From Rhizophagus irregularis (Eukaryota; Glomeromycota; Glomeromycetes; Glomerales; Glomeraceae): DNA of 64,000 nucleotides. Below are positions 11,769-23,230 of the stretch, piece by piece. The stretch lies in assembly GCF_026210795.1 (NCBI RefSeq), contig NC_089455.1:434001-498000 (forward strand). The letters are read 5' to 3'. How positions within the stretch are numbered: position 1 is the stretch's first letter; every line of letters begins with the position of its first letter. A program made the translations under genes and the position numbers. The notes beneath the pieces were generated by a model, which was given only the letters and a program-made list of their open reading frames with translations, was not told the DNA's origin and did not search any database.

Positions 11769-14697
11769 TTAAAATTTAAATTCTTTATATTTCTTAGTTC
11801 CTGAACTTCCAGAACTTGAATCTCTGGCCGCAGCTCGCGAATCTGCAACCTTTTGTCTTTTCTTTGCTTGTTTACTTGCATGTTCAGCAACCATATCGGA
11901 AAAATCTTCATGTGCACCTTCGGGTAGAGTAGCCTAAAAAAAATGTAACATAGTTAATAAAACGTTACAAGATAATAAGTGAATTAAAATGTTTATCAAC
12001 AACCTGTTGAGCTTCTTCAAACTTGGCTCTTAAAGTTTCTTCATCCAGATTAGCCATTTCTGAAGGGTCCAAGGCTACGTCAACACCAGCTCCAACAGCT
12101 TTTCGCTGTAATAATGTAATATTATAGATTAGAAATAAATAATAAATGTTTTTATTGAACATCCAAATTACCTTAGTAGTTCCCTTTAATGGTCCTGATG
12201 TTGATGTAGATGACAAATCATATACATGTTGTGATCCCATAAATCCTGAAATCGATGCTTCCTTTTGTGGGAGCACTGTGTATAATTGTTTAGGTTCATC
12301 TTCATCACTCCTGTATAGGAAATGTTTTTAGGTTATAAGATAATCATGTAATTTTTTTTTTTTTGAATAAATAAATGGGTAATAGGTTCATACTTTTGAT
12401 ATTTTCTTAGTTCGATGAAATCTGGTGTTTCTAAGCCACTCGCTAAGCTTGCCGTATTTGTTGTAGTAGAAGTAGTAGAAGTATTTTGGAATTTTCTCAA
12501 TTCAATATATTCAGGAGTTTCCAAACCGCTAGGTACACTTGACAAACCGCTAGGAGTGACAAGACCTTCTTGTAACGCTTTAGATGCAGCAGGATCTTCT
12601 TCTACCGGTTCTTCCTCTTCCTCTTCCTCCTCTTCTTCCGATTCTACATATGTCATTTTAGGAAATGAAACGATATTCAAAAATAAATAAATTAATTTTA
12701 TTTTTTCTTACCTTCTTCCTCGTATTCTAGTTCACCCCATAATGAACGTTCAATCGGTTGAACGATCTACGCAAATTAATATAATTTAAACTTAGAATTT
12801 AAATTTTATAAACCATAAACGAAAATATATGAAACATGACATACATCTGAGGGAATATCTTGTTGGTAAGTTCCAAAAACATCGCCATATAAAGGTCGAT
12901 TATACTAAATTAATTAAAAATAAGTTAAATATTTCTAATGAAAAGTAAACAAATTTATTCTATAAAATTTTACCTCATCAACAGGAGGTTTTCCCCAACC
13001 ACCAGGATGAAATCCCCATTGGGCCCTTAAAATTACATATTTTTTATAATTCATATTTAGTAATCCTTATCCTTGACACATAATAAATAAGAAATATATA
13101 CCCTTCTGGAATCGGTGCGTTCAATCCGGGAATTTTCAAATTAGGATAACTAGGAGGAGGTCCGTAACGTTGCATTGCAATTAACCATGGTGGAGGAGCA
13201 AGCGGAGGCATATTTAAGGCCGCTTTCAGTTCTTCTGAAAGTTGTCCCGGTTTTTTTTCTTTAAGTTTCGTCTCAAATTCTTTGCCTTCGTAATACCTTA
13301 ACAATAATCACAATATTAAATCAATAAAATTCTTACCATAAATGATTTAGGCATCTGAATTAAACTTGAAAGGACTCACAATTCTCCATGGATTGTTAAC
13401 TTTGGTTTGGATTGAAATCTGAAAAATGCATCATGTAATTTCTGATAATCAATATCCAGTTTGCCCATCTTGGGCTGTACACGTTCACGTGTCTTTTGCT
13501 TCAGTTTTGCCGCGTCTTCCTTCTCTTTAACAGCTTCACGCATTTCCATGATACCAGTATCCTTGATGAAATCTAATTAACAATAAATAAATTATCTTCA
13601 ATTTGTAGGTCTAGATAAAATCCAAACTATAGAAAATAAAATACCAGGTAAATCAAAAGCCGGCTTTTCTATTCCTCTCTTCCCTTGAAGATATTTCCTT
13701 TTTTGTGACCAATGTTGAGGAACTGGAACAGTATTTCTGTAAGCTTTGAGACTAACTAAAAGTTTAGGGTCTGCAGCAGTTACATCTACCCACTTTTATG
13801 AAGAAATTTTGAATTATTTATCAAATTTATCATAATTATTATTAATTATTGATTAAAATATAAAAGGAACAAAAATTATACCTCAACAACTTCCGGTCTT
13901 TTTACTAATTGTTTCAACTGAGCCACACTCAATCGAGCCAATTTTTTTAGCTTTTTCTTCGATACTTTTTCCTGTTTATCTTCTTCGGTTTCCATATCCG
14001 ATCCTTCATCTAATTCCTTTGTTTTTATATCGTCTTTGGATTTATTAGTTTCCTCCTTTTCTTCTTCTTTCATCTCTGGCTGTGCCTATATCACCATTAT
14101 CCAAGTTATTTAGTACATTTTTTCTTTTTTACAAAAAATCATTTCTCAACCAATTACCGTATAAAATATTTAAAATATAGAAACATCTCATTTACTGAGA
14201 AAACGATACCTCAGATTCGTTATTGGCGATCTGAAAATGGGCAAAAACCTTTGAGAATTCTTCAAAGTAAGGATCGTTAGATACATCCAGAGGAGGTTGT
14301 AATACATACTCAATTTCAACTTTTTCCGAGTCCTCAATGTCTGAAGTCTTCATCGTATTTAATTACAGCACCATAATTTATTATAGTCGAAATTTGCCAA
14401 TTCATAAGATAAAAGAATAAAAAGATGATTAAGAAAATCAATAAAAAAGAAAAAAGAAAAAAAGAAGAGCTGAAAACATTTTTTAATGATTACCTTGTCT
14501 TTTCCATTTTTGACCGTATCATTTGATAACTGAGAATTTTCAATATTATTTGATTTCTTTTTCTTTTTGCGACGTTGTTTATTCTTTTTCTGTTTATTCG
14601 AATCCTTTACTTCAACTTCTTGATTAGTTTCTTGAGCTTGTGTGGATTCGACAACATTTGTAGCATCTTCAACAGCTGAATTTGATTCAGCGGCCAT
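11769..14697 (-). CDS. SF3B2: Splicing factor 3B subunit 2 (SAP145/Cus1)
   Basis: Thirteen exons (14697-14494, 14347-14210, 14085-13882, 13792-13645, 13572-13380, 13296-13102, 13025-12974, 12904-12845, 12766-12712, 12643-12394, 12310-12172, 12105-12004, 11933-11769) sum to 634 residues. SF3B2 is a U2 snRNP SF3b subunit contacting SF3B4 and pre-mRNA around the branch site, in the nucleus. Diagnostic pieces are QLVKRPEVVEWVDVTAADPK, NTVPVPQHWSQKRKYLQGKR, YYEGKEFETKLKEKKPGQLS, APPPWLIAMQRYGPPPSYPN, GFHPGGWGKPPVDE, NRPLYGDVFGTYQ, an acidic run, LETPEYIELRKFQ and LETPDFIELRKYQ, HEDFSDMVAEHASKQAKKR and C-terminal KKYKEFKF. The N-terminus is lysine-rich, as in the family, but the protein is shorter than the human one, mainly at the N-terminus. 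No SAP domain was seen. Confidence 0.93.
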
Positions 14698-15309
14698 TTT
14701 AACGAAATCTAATAATTATCGAAATAGATCTGTACAAACGAGACAAATATACAAGCAAATTTTTTTTTTCGATGGGATTGATAGTCAATAGACCATGTTA
14801 CACAACATTACTACGCCATAAATTTTTTTGATCGGCGCGCGTATTACGGCTATTAAATTATGATATCGTAGACCTCGATATACCGATATAATAATATTAA
14901 AAATTTGACATGACAATAAAAATTTTACTTTCTCATTAAATATCGGTATAATTGGTATAATTGTGATATAACGATATTTTTAAAGATTTTCATATGGATT
15001 TCAACAAGTCTGTATTAACTATACGGTGTATAGAGAGTTAATATTGCAGACGGTGCACTGCGTACAATTAGGGTCATATCGTACCCATTATCATGATACT
15101 TCTACCTTGACCAGAATATATTGTAAAATACGGTTGCAAAATGCACATATATCACGCGACGTACAAAATTCTCATTAATGACATTTTAGGTTTTTTAAAA
15201 GTTACTTTAATGATAAAATACAAGAATCAACAATTATGTGAAAATGAATACAAATAAAATAGAAGTATTTAGTTCCCCTCTTTATTTTAGATGAAAAAAT
15301 GCTCACTAT
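14698..15309. other. Intergenic with dispersed repeat fragment
   Basis: This is the 5' region of SF3B2. Around 15071-15105 the stretch gggtcatatcgtacccatta resembles gggtcatatcatactcatta near 46835, so a dispersed repeat fragment is present. Short ATATCGGTATA-like direct repeats occur at 14875-14980. Confidence 0.5.
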
Positions 15310-15730
15310 TTAAGGTATAGCTTGGTACCATGATGACTCTTGATATCTTTGGCGATCAGATGCGAAACTAATTTAAAAAAAAGTTAATAAATGAGAAAGT
15401 AGCGAGAAAGCAAAAAAGCAAAACATAATAATATATATGAAATTATTTGAGTATTACAAATAAGCAACTAAACCGAAGACTTGAAAAATCATAATTAAGA
15501 GGGACCATAAAAACTTATCCATAGTACGACGATTACTCTTAATGATGTCTATGATAGCCAAAGCATCGAGAAATAACTAAAAAAATGAAATTATCCATAA
15601 GTAAGCATTATTGAAAACAGTTTTATTAAAACATATTTACATAAATACATACAATAAAGTAAAGAAGATAGTCAGGAATACAAAAATAAATGTCTAAAAA
15701 GTAGTTACAATATTTATTTCCTAATTCCAT
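15310..15730 (-). CDS. Small PLDc_N-type membrane protein (copy 1)
   Basis: Three exons (15730-15653, 15576-15458, 15367-15310) give 84 residues, missed by ORF scanning because each exon is short. The middle exon reads LFLDALAIIDIIKSNRRTMD then KFLWSLLIMIFQVFGLVAYF, a good match to the PLDc_N (cardiolipin synthase N-terminal) pattern: a helix, a polar loop before K-LLW, one hydrophobic segment and Pro/Phe-x-x-G. The C-terminal tail ends SDRQRYQESSWYQAIP. A first-exon hydrophobic part (FCIPDYLLYF) suggests a second membrane helix. There is no HKD catalytic domain, so it is not a cardiolipin synthase itself. It is a tandem paralogue of the gene at 17069-17486 with identical intron positions and phases. 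Confidence 0.72.
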
Positions 15731-16576
15731 TATTAAAACTAGAAAGAGTTTAAAAAAAAAAGAAAAAAATCAAAAAAATCGAAGTTAACCCATTTATTTA
15801 CAAATTTGGAATTGTATCATAAGAGCTTATATAAATATTGAAACTAGAAATATTATAGGACACCATACTACTAAATTTCCTGCTGAAAACTAGTTTACGC
15901 TTTAATATGTTATTATAATTTATGATCTACATTAATTTAACCATTCCTGCAGTTTATATAAAAATGTTTTTATATTGTAAAAACCAAAATACTACTTTGA
16001 TACAGAACTGAAGTGTTAGGAAAAGATACTTTTTCTTTTCAAACCAAGCTGTAATTATTGGAAAGAATAACCTATAGTTTGAATTTCATAAAAAAAAATA
16101 CTAATTTAAAAATATTTTAATAACAATTATAATTTATTAAATTTGCAATATATTAAGTATAATATATGGCAATATGATTTTGGAAAGAAATTAATATATG
16201 CAGAAAAGTGATTCTTAGTAGTAAAAAGTTTATTAAAATGGAAAAGGATTTTATTTTTATTTAAAAAATTTTATTCTTTTCATTTTACTTCATTAAATTC
16301 AAATTATTTTATAATTTTTAAGTTTAAAATAATAAATAATATGTAAATTATTACAGTTTTATTAAAAAATAATTCTCATTTAACTAATTTTATACTGCTT
16401 ATTTAAAAAATACTAAATGTATAATTTATTACCAATATTTTTTAATAAAAAATTACATTATTATATTATATTATTATATTATTGCAGTTATAATATTTAG
16501 AAGTAAGGAATTAATGAAATTAAAGTTTATTAATTTTTTACTTTTTTTTAAATAATTGGATAATTTATATATTTAT
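15731..16576. other. AT-rich spacer between tandem paralogues
   Basis: Very AT-rich with no supported gene. It separates the two PLDc_N-type copies. Confidence 0.5.
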
Positions 16577-16721
16577 GGGTATTACTAAAGTTCACCAGTA
16601 GTGATACTAGCATTATAATATACTTTTTGGCCAGAATTAAAAATCTATAAAATATTGGCCGGCATTACATCATAAATTCACTACTGGTGACCATCACCAC
16701 TGGTGATATTTAGTATTACCC
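16577..16721. mobile_element. MITE with ~29-bp terminal inverted repeats
   Basis: The left end GGGTATTACTAAAGTTCACC continues with AGTAGTGAT. The reverse complement of the right end is GGGTAATACTAAATATCACC continuing AGTGGTGAT. The 145-bp element has no coding capacity and contains ggccagaatt/ggccggcatt motifs seen in other repeats of this window. A related left end occurs at 41564. No clear target-site duplication was found, so the superfamily is open. Confidence 0.75.
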
Positions 16722-17068
16722 TATAAGATATTTACAAAATCAAACATCATATGACTTACAAGTTCCCATTTATTGACGTTTTAGGAAAGAGACAATAAAG
16801 TTAGAGAAAAAAAGTCTTTCGTATCGTAGCCCATATAGGCTACAGAGAGACAAAATTACATTGTTCATTTTTATCTAACTAGATAGTTCATTCATATAGA
16901 TGTTTATACATTTTTATGTTTATTGTAACTTCATTTTTATTTCACTTTTGTCCTTGTTTCTTTAGGTAATAAAATAAAAATAAAATTTATTATTTCACAA
17001 ATTATATTGTAAATGTGTATAAATAGCAAAATAGTGAGTATTTAGTTCCATCTTTCGGTTATCATTAT
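16722..17068. other. Spacer downstream of PLDc_N copy 2
   Basis: AT-rich 3' flank of the plus-coordinate end of copy 2 (minus-strand gene). No other gene was seen. Confidence 0.4.
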
Positions 17069-17486
17069 TTAGGCTATATTTCGGTACCATGTGGACCGTT
17101 GATATCTTTTGCGGTCGGAAAAAAAACTGAAAAAATTATTATTAATTAATTATATGTAAACGGTGAGAAAAGGCAGAACATAATTTATATGAAAATTATA
17201 TACAAATAAGCAATTAATCCGAAAACTTGGAAAAACAAAATCAAGAGAACCCATAATAATTTGTCCCCATCACTACGTCTACTCCTGATTATTTCTACAA
17301 TAGCTAAACCATCGAGAAGAAACTAAATAATTGAAATAATCCATAATTATTAATTTTTGATAACGTTCAAAATCATATACCATAAATACATACAAAAGCT
17401 AGAAAAAAAATGCTATTAAAACAAAGTGTTATTCCCAAAAATTCGTCACAATGCCAATCTCGAACAATGGTTAATAAATTATCCAT
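17069..17486 (-). CDS. Small PLDc_N-type membrane protein (copy 2)
   Basis: Three exons (17486-17394, 17322-17204, 17126-17069) give 89 residues. The N-terminal exon (MDNLLTIVRDWHCDEFLGIT, then LCFNSIFFLAF) carries a hydrophobic segment. Exon 2 reads FLLDGLAIVEIIRSRRSDGD then KLLWVLLILFFQVFGLIAYF, closer to the PLDc_N consensus than copy 1. The tail is SDRKRYQRSTWYRNIA. Middle and last exons are exactly the same lengths as in copy 1 (119 and 58 nt), and splice phases are the same, showing tandem duplication. The first exons are divergent. The likely location is a membrane with one or two helices; biochemical role is unknown. It may regulate or anchor other proteins, which is speculation. Confidence 0.75.
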
Positions 17487-18391
17487 TTTTAAAGCAAATT
17501 GTATTTTCGCGTTTTTTTTTTAAAATCAAGCAGCAGAGTTAAGTATTTATGTTATTTTTTGCGATCATGAGAATGTGGGAATATTGTGGAACACTCGGCT
17601 CAGTATTACGTATTACCTTCATTCTCAATTATTATTGGCTGGTTTAACTGTCAATATTAATCCATTTAAAATGAAAAGCATTTTCATATTACTCATTTAA
17701 TTTTACTATTAAAATTTTAAAACATATAATTATAAATTAATATATAAAAGCAAAATATGCACTAATTCCTTTCAATTTAATGATTTAACTATCATTAGAT
17801 TCATCTCATTAATGAATCTAATGAGCTATATTTTATTGGTTTCTGATTACTGGTTAAAGAAAAATTAAAAAAAACCGAATTTTTAATTTTTTTTTTTTTA
17901 TGACCTAAAACTTAATCTGGACCTGACCTAAACCTGATGTTTCAGATCAGATAATTAACTTCTGATTTAATTTGACACATAGTTTATTAATATAATACTT
18001 TTTATTTAAATTAATTTTATTAATAATTGAAAGAGTAATTTTAAAGTTTTTATTCTTATTAATAAATAAATTTACTAATAATTAAAAAAAAAATATTATT
18101 TTTATTTTTTTACAATTTAAAACCTGTTTTTATATATAATAAAGAACAGTGGAAACTGTAAAAGAGTGAGACGTGCATCACACATGTAAACGTGAACAAA
18201 ACCAGTGGCAGAAATAATTATAAAAATATCAGATGATTGTCATATGACATATCGGAAGTATATATCTTATTATTGTTAAAATATCAGTGTAATATTATTA
18301 TACTCTGATATTTAATGATATTTCTTCAAAAATCAGTTTTATTATTAGTAAAAAATCATTGACATATCAAATATTGATACTTATATCGGGT
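17487..18391. other. AT-rich intergenic DNA
   Basis: No supported gene. It includes several ATATCAGAT/ATATCTGAT-like words around 18215-18400 that may be repeat debris. Confidence 0.5.
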
Positions 18392-19117
18392 TTATAATAT
18401 CTGACCGATATTTTCCCGCTTCCTCTGCCTAATCTCATCACTAACCTTTTTCTTATGTACCTCATCCAAGAAAGCATCCGTTTTCCTATCATCTTCGCAA
18501 AGTGAAGGGCTGGAAGGTACTGTTATCTCTGGTACAATAACATTTGCTTCACAAACAGGCGTATGTTGTTTGAGCTAAGCCATGTCTGAGTCAGGTACGT
18601 TGGCAGGTGATACCTCTGGTATCGGTTCTTCTTTGTTAAAGCAACCTTTTCATGAAAGGAACAATCCATTTCCTCATTCATCGACGATTTCCCGTGATTC
18701 TCTGTAACCGAATTGAAGTTAGATGAACTGCTGTTACTGTTATTAAAAGAATTAGTTACCTTGGTAACATTATCATTTTGCATCTGTCTCTGTTCCACTT
18801 TCGTGATTCTATCTCTAAACTCAGCATTCTCAGATTCAAGTTTAGTGGTAACTGCCCTATTTTACTCTAGCTCCACGATTATGACATTAAGTTTGCCAAT
18901 CTTGACTGAATAATGCGATATAGTTTTCTCCAGCTCATCAGTTCTTGCCTTAAGCTCCTGTCTCAGCTTCATTTTCTCAACCTCATCCTCAGCAACCTTC
19001 TCTCTAAGTTTTGGAATTTTAGCATTCTCGGCCTAAACTTCTTCCTATCTTCCTAAGCTCAGCAATCTCAGCTAAGAGCTTGGCATTTAATTCTCTCAAT
19101 GAATCAATGGATTGCAT
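18392..19117 (-). pseudogene. Decayed coiled-coil family gene
   Basis: Reading from ATG at 19115-19117 gives MQSIDSLRELNAKLLAEIAE then LRK. The family frame is then lost by a frameshift near 19040-19060 and an in-frame TAG, and continues AENAKIPKLREKVAED, LRQELKARTDELEKTISHYS, another in-frame stop (18862-18864), then ESENAEFRDRITKVEQRQMQ and a Ser/Asn-rich linker. A further frameshift near 18580-18650 leads to CEANVIVPEITVPSSPSL, KTDAFLDEVHKKKVSDEIRQ and RKRE before a stop at 18392. With at least two stops and two frameshifts it cannot encode one protein. The order, coiled coil then Ser/Asn linker then basic tail, matches an expanded family; the 1077-1274 frame is probably a relative. Confidence 0.7.
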
Positions 19118-19810
19118 GTTCGATAATAATTTTTTATATAAGATGTAATAATTCAAAAGTTCGTCAGCATAGATATAAATGAGGCAATGCCTCACTGTTA
19201 AATATGGCTTTATTGATACAGAAATAATTTACATGATTCGATGATATTTACAAAATGAAATGGCGTTTCAGACCACACCAGTGTTTCGTTCATACACTAA
19301 CACAATATCTCAATTAAAAATATTGACCTTAGTAAAACTCACTGAAAGTTTATGTTCCGCCTAATAAGCATCGAAATTCCTGAACAAAAAAATAGATATT
19401 AGCTTTGCAAACTCTGAGTCGCTTCCTTGCAAATGCACAATTATCTTAATTGCTGCTCATAACGTGAGAAATCTCACATCGCACAGGGTTACTACGCTTC
19501 CGGTCTGTGTTGCACACAAAAAGCCACATTAGTCAAATTCGGCCATTCGTACGACTGAAAAATTAAATAAATACCCTGAGAATTTAGTCGGAGAATCAAA
19601 AATCTAATGAGTAATGATAAAACCGTATTTCTTGTACTGATAATTACTTTTTTACTACTATACTTATTAATTTTTTGCTGTATTACGCCACAACAAGCCA
19701 TCAAAAGTTTTATGCAAGAGTCTATCAGTCACGATGTATCCAGAAAAGTATATAAAGTATATATATACTTTAGACTTCTCTAAAGAACTTATCGCTTTTA
19801 CAGAAACAAA
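19118..19810. other. Intergenic, 5' region of the CRN gene
   Basis: No supported gene. The 70-codon minus ORF near 19492-19704 has no family resemblance. Confidence 0.5.
19748..19757 (+). promoter_or_regulatory. TATA-box candidate of the CRN gene
   Basis: GTATATAAAG lies about 55 bp before the start codon, with pyrimidine-containing sequence between (cttctctaaag, cgcttttac). Spacing fits a TATA box with a very short leader. In this AT-rich genome such words are common, so support is modest. Confidence 0.4.
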
Positions 19811-21823
19811 ATGTCATTATCATTAAACTGTTTGGTACTAGGACGAACTTCTAAAGATGTTATCACTACGTACATTGGCGAATACTCTGAAATTAATGGT
19901 GTTAAAGTCAACTCTGATGATTTGACCGTTGCAAGCTTTAAAAAACTTCTCCTTTGTGAAGAAGAACTTCAAGGGTTGACCAAAATGGATATTTGGAAAG
20001 TCGAACTCGACCTTAAGAGCTTTAAAGATACAATTTATACCGAAGATGAGATTAAAAAAATCGGCACGATGATGGAACCTGCGTATGTACTTAAAGAATA
20101 TTTTCAAGATGATAAAAAACCTAAGCCAAATTACATTCATATCTTCATAGTCCCCTCTGGTAAGTGTCTCCCAATGGTTTGCCTCTTGAACAAGAAATTT
20201 GCAGTAACAAAATATAGTGTTCCTTTATTTTCTTGATGCTTATGTAATTGATCTTCTGTTTTTAGCCTCTGACTTTCCAAACAAAAGGACAAAGCTCGAA
20301 GGTTTGATGTTTTAGATCTAGGCTTGAACTTTAATGTTAACAGCTAACTCACATTTTAACTATCTCTATCTTAGATAGGACAACAGATTTTTTAAATGAG
20401 CTCTTGTGTCCCTTTGATACTGAAATTGATTGTACTAATGTTGAGCAGTTCCTTTCGGCAAAACTACCACTTAAATTGCCGTGTGTACCTGGTCTTGTTA
20501 CGGGCTATACTGACGTAATTGAAGACATATTTTCAAGCTCTATTTATTCTCCTAGATTAAGTTTGATTGTTAGTGAAGTTATGGGCACATCATTTAAACA
20601 AATTTCTGGTGGGGAGGCAACAACTTTGGGAAATATTAATATTCATATTAAGAAAATTATTGAACTTGCCCAAGAATATGCAGAGAATTGTAGTGATTTA
20701 GATTTGGATCGTAACAAGACTTCATCCACTACCACAGAACTTCCGAGAGATCGACCAGATATGGCAATCTATTATAAGAACGTGCTTTTTATGATGGGCG
20801 AGGAGAAAGACCTTGATACTAGATTGAAAGATGCAGAAAGACAATTAGATGGATATTTTGACTTTTGGAATCCACTTGCCTTTGGTAGATTGCCATTTGT
20901 TATGGCTTTTGTAGCAGCCGGTATAAAATTGCAATTTTACTATTATTATCCGAACAACAACAATGTACCAGTACGTGTGAGAATTGGTAACACTATAAAT
21001 CTTGGAACTTCAAATCGAATGAATAACTTTAAGGCACTTCAATATACAATCAATGCTATTCGGATTATTCGGACTTGGGATCACAAGCAGTATATACAAC
21101 ATCCGAAGATAAAGTTATATAAAGTGATCCACCAAAGAAATGATACCACCGTCACAATAAACCCCAAAAAAGTAATTAAAAAAGTACAAATTGAGAACCG
21201 GGAGCCCACCTATAAAGATTTCCTTAAATATTTTTACAACAATATTTTTCCAAAATTAAATAATTATAAGTTACTTGAATCAAAATTTCATGCAAGATGG
21301 ATATATTTAGTATTTGCACCAGTTGGATATATGACAATTCCTAAAGATGAAGATGAGCTGCGATATGCTATATGGAGTGTACTTAAAGTTGTAATGATCC
21401 TTCACGCAAATGAGATTGTTCATCGGGACATTCGTTGGGAAAACATCATGAGACTTACAGATAATAGTTGGATTTTAATTGACTTCGAAGAAGCTGCTCC
21501 AATCGGAAGAGGTAACCGAAGGTAATAATGATAATGGACTTATTTGGCGTGTATCAAATATTATTAACTAATTTTTACTATTTTGTTATAGTACACCTAC
21601 ATTAAATATTGCGGCTCCGGAATATAGAGGTGTGGAATCCGATCCATGCCGAGCAGCAGGTGATATCTGGATGATTGGAAACCTTTTGGACGATCCGATA
21701 ATTAATCGAATTCAGCTTTCTGAAAGTGCTAGAAATTTTCGGGATAGATTGACACAACAAAATCATAGTGAAAGACCATCTGCAGCAGATGCCATTGATG
21801 ACGACTGGTTTAGCGATATGTAA
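19811..21823 (+). CDS. Crinkler (CRN)-headed protein with kinase-like C-terminus
   Basis: Three exons (19811-20159, 20375-21521, 21592-21823) give 575 residues. Residues 1-115 match the CRN N-terminal header: SLSLNCLVLGRTSKDV, a ubiquitin-like stretch, and DIWKVELDLKSFKDTIYTED, then HIFIVPSG at the linker. The middle (about 117-370) resembles the effector-side region of such proteins, with DRPDMAIYYKNVLFMMGEEK and Tyr-rich sequence. The last 130 residues are protein kinase-like: EIVHRDIRWENIM (catalytic loop with HRD Asp and Asn), LIDFEEA replacing the DFG, AAPEYRG in place of APE and a DIWMIG helix. DFG Asp is present; a glycine-rich loop is not obvious. No signal peptide is visible. CRN proteins are known from oomycetes and some fungi and are proposed to act in nuclei or host cells. 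Confidence 0.85.
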
Positions 21824-22634
21824 AGATAAAATGTTTAGCATAGATTTACAGTATTAGTGTATTTTCGTAGTTGTAAGACTTTCTAGATTTTTACTATCAT
21901 ATTTGGGTATCAAAATGATGTAATACAAAACAAATAAAAAATTAATATGCAATGAAAATCGCATCTTTATTATCTTTATTATTTTTGTAAAATAAATGCC
22001 AGTACCAACTGGAGTAGTGATATTTAAAGGGAGGTGTTTAATAGTGACATATATAGCGTGTTAAAATAATATTTGATATTTATAGTATTTATAGTGATAT
22101 ACTAAAGACAAATATATATATTAAAACTAAATTATTTTTTAGCTTGACGTCAGCCTTTTGGCTGCCCTTTTTTTTGCCTTTTATTTTGGTGTTCTTATGG
22201 AGCTTCAAATGTATATGGGAAGGCGGATGCATAAAAAATCACAGGCGCAATAAGAATCACATAAAGGTGTGATATAGACGCAAGGCAGATTAAAAAAATG
22301 ATGAGATGTTTATTAAGGATTTAACATAAGATATAAGTGTTATAATAGAAAGATGATTCTGATACATTATGCTAACAGTAACAAAATTTTCAGTGAAATT
22401 GACCTGTGTTTGTTTGATTAATAGATCATTTAAACAACAGATTAATTAATGTTGGTCTCCATAAATAGTTGTAAGTCCAAAAGTCAAGCAAATATAATGG
22501 TTGTAAATCAGAATTACCATCTTTTAGCTAACCACAATAGTGTAGTATTTACAGCCAATTTACAGCTTACATTTATAATATTACAACTACTAAAGGTTGT
22601 AATTTGATATACTGTATAGTAATGCAGGTTTGTT
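21824..22634. other. AT-rich intergenic DNA
   Basis: 3' region of the CRN gene. No second gene was recognised. Confidence 0.5.
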
Positions 22635-23230
22635 TCAACAAACTAGAATGTTTTCCTTATGCAAGTCTCCATGCACATATTCTGAATCATGCAAAATATT
22701 TTCAACCACTTTATTGATTTCTCCTTTCAGCTCATTAGTAAGGTTGCTTGCCGAAACCTAGGGGTTTAGGCAAGATGGCGTTTCGCCGAAAAGCGAAATT
22801 CTGCCGAAACTATATTAAAGTTATATTAAAAAACTGGCGAAACTTTGGAGAAAGGCGAAACTGCCGAAACTTATTATAAATGCCGAAACTGCCGAAACTC
22901 TGCCGAAACTATAATAAATCTATAGTAAAATTTTGACGAAACTAATCGTAGGATTTTGAAGAGGTTTAGACAAGCAACCTTACTCATTAGTCAGATAATA
23001 ATTGATTCACTATATTTTGACAAGCTTCTTCACTAGTATAAATATAAAATCTATCAGCAGAAATTGTAGGTGAAGGCATTATCTTTGCATTCTTGGTCTT
23101 CTTTGCAGAGGTCCTCAAACATACCAAAACTGATTAACAGGTACGATGTTTGTAGCTATTGGTGGTCAGTGATTGTTATGCCTGTACCACTTGTTGGATT
23201 CACCCAGCTTTGATGGTGTTGATAACTTAT
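22635..23230 (-). pseudogene. Kinase-like gene relic split by a MITE
   Basis: When the MITE and one copy of its duplication are set aside, the minus strand reads LTNELKGEINKVVENILHDS then EYVHGDLHKENILVC before a stop at 22635. HGDLHKENILV is a textbook protein-kinase catalytic loop. Upstream the frame ISADRFYIYTSEEACQNIVN continues into this with a frameshift, and fragments farther upstream (STPSKLGESNKWYRHNN, then TGA) also need frameshifts. No start or activation segment is recognisable. It is a dead fragment of a kinase-like family, possibly of the same class as the nearby CRN C-terminus, but too short to assign. Confidence 0.6.
22739..22982. mobile_element. hAT-like MITE with internal GCCGAAACT array
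   Basis: 244 bp with perfect 12-bp inverted ends TAAGGTTGCTTG / CAAGCAACCTTA, flanked on both sides by an exact 8-bp direct repeat ctcattag (22731-22738 and 22983-22990). The 8-bp duplication is typical of hAT transposition. The inside is made of GCCGAAACT words: five exact copies plus variants (gccgaaacc, ggcgaaact, gacgaaact). There is no ORF. It lies in the kinase-like relic. The perfect duplication and ends suggest a rather recent insertion. Confidence 0.88.

Noticed and set aside
18206..18432. Possible MITE with ggcaga ends
   Set aside because: The right 'end' is coding sequence of the decayed coiled-coil gene (EIRQRKRE), so the match is chance.
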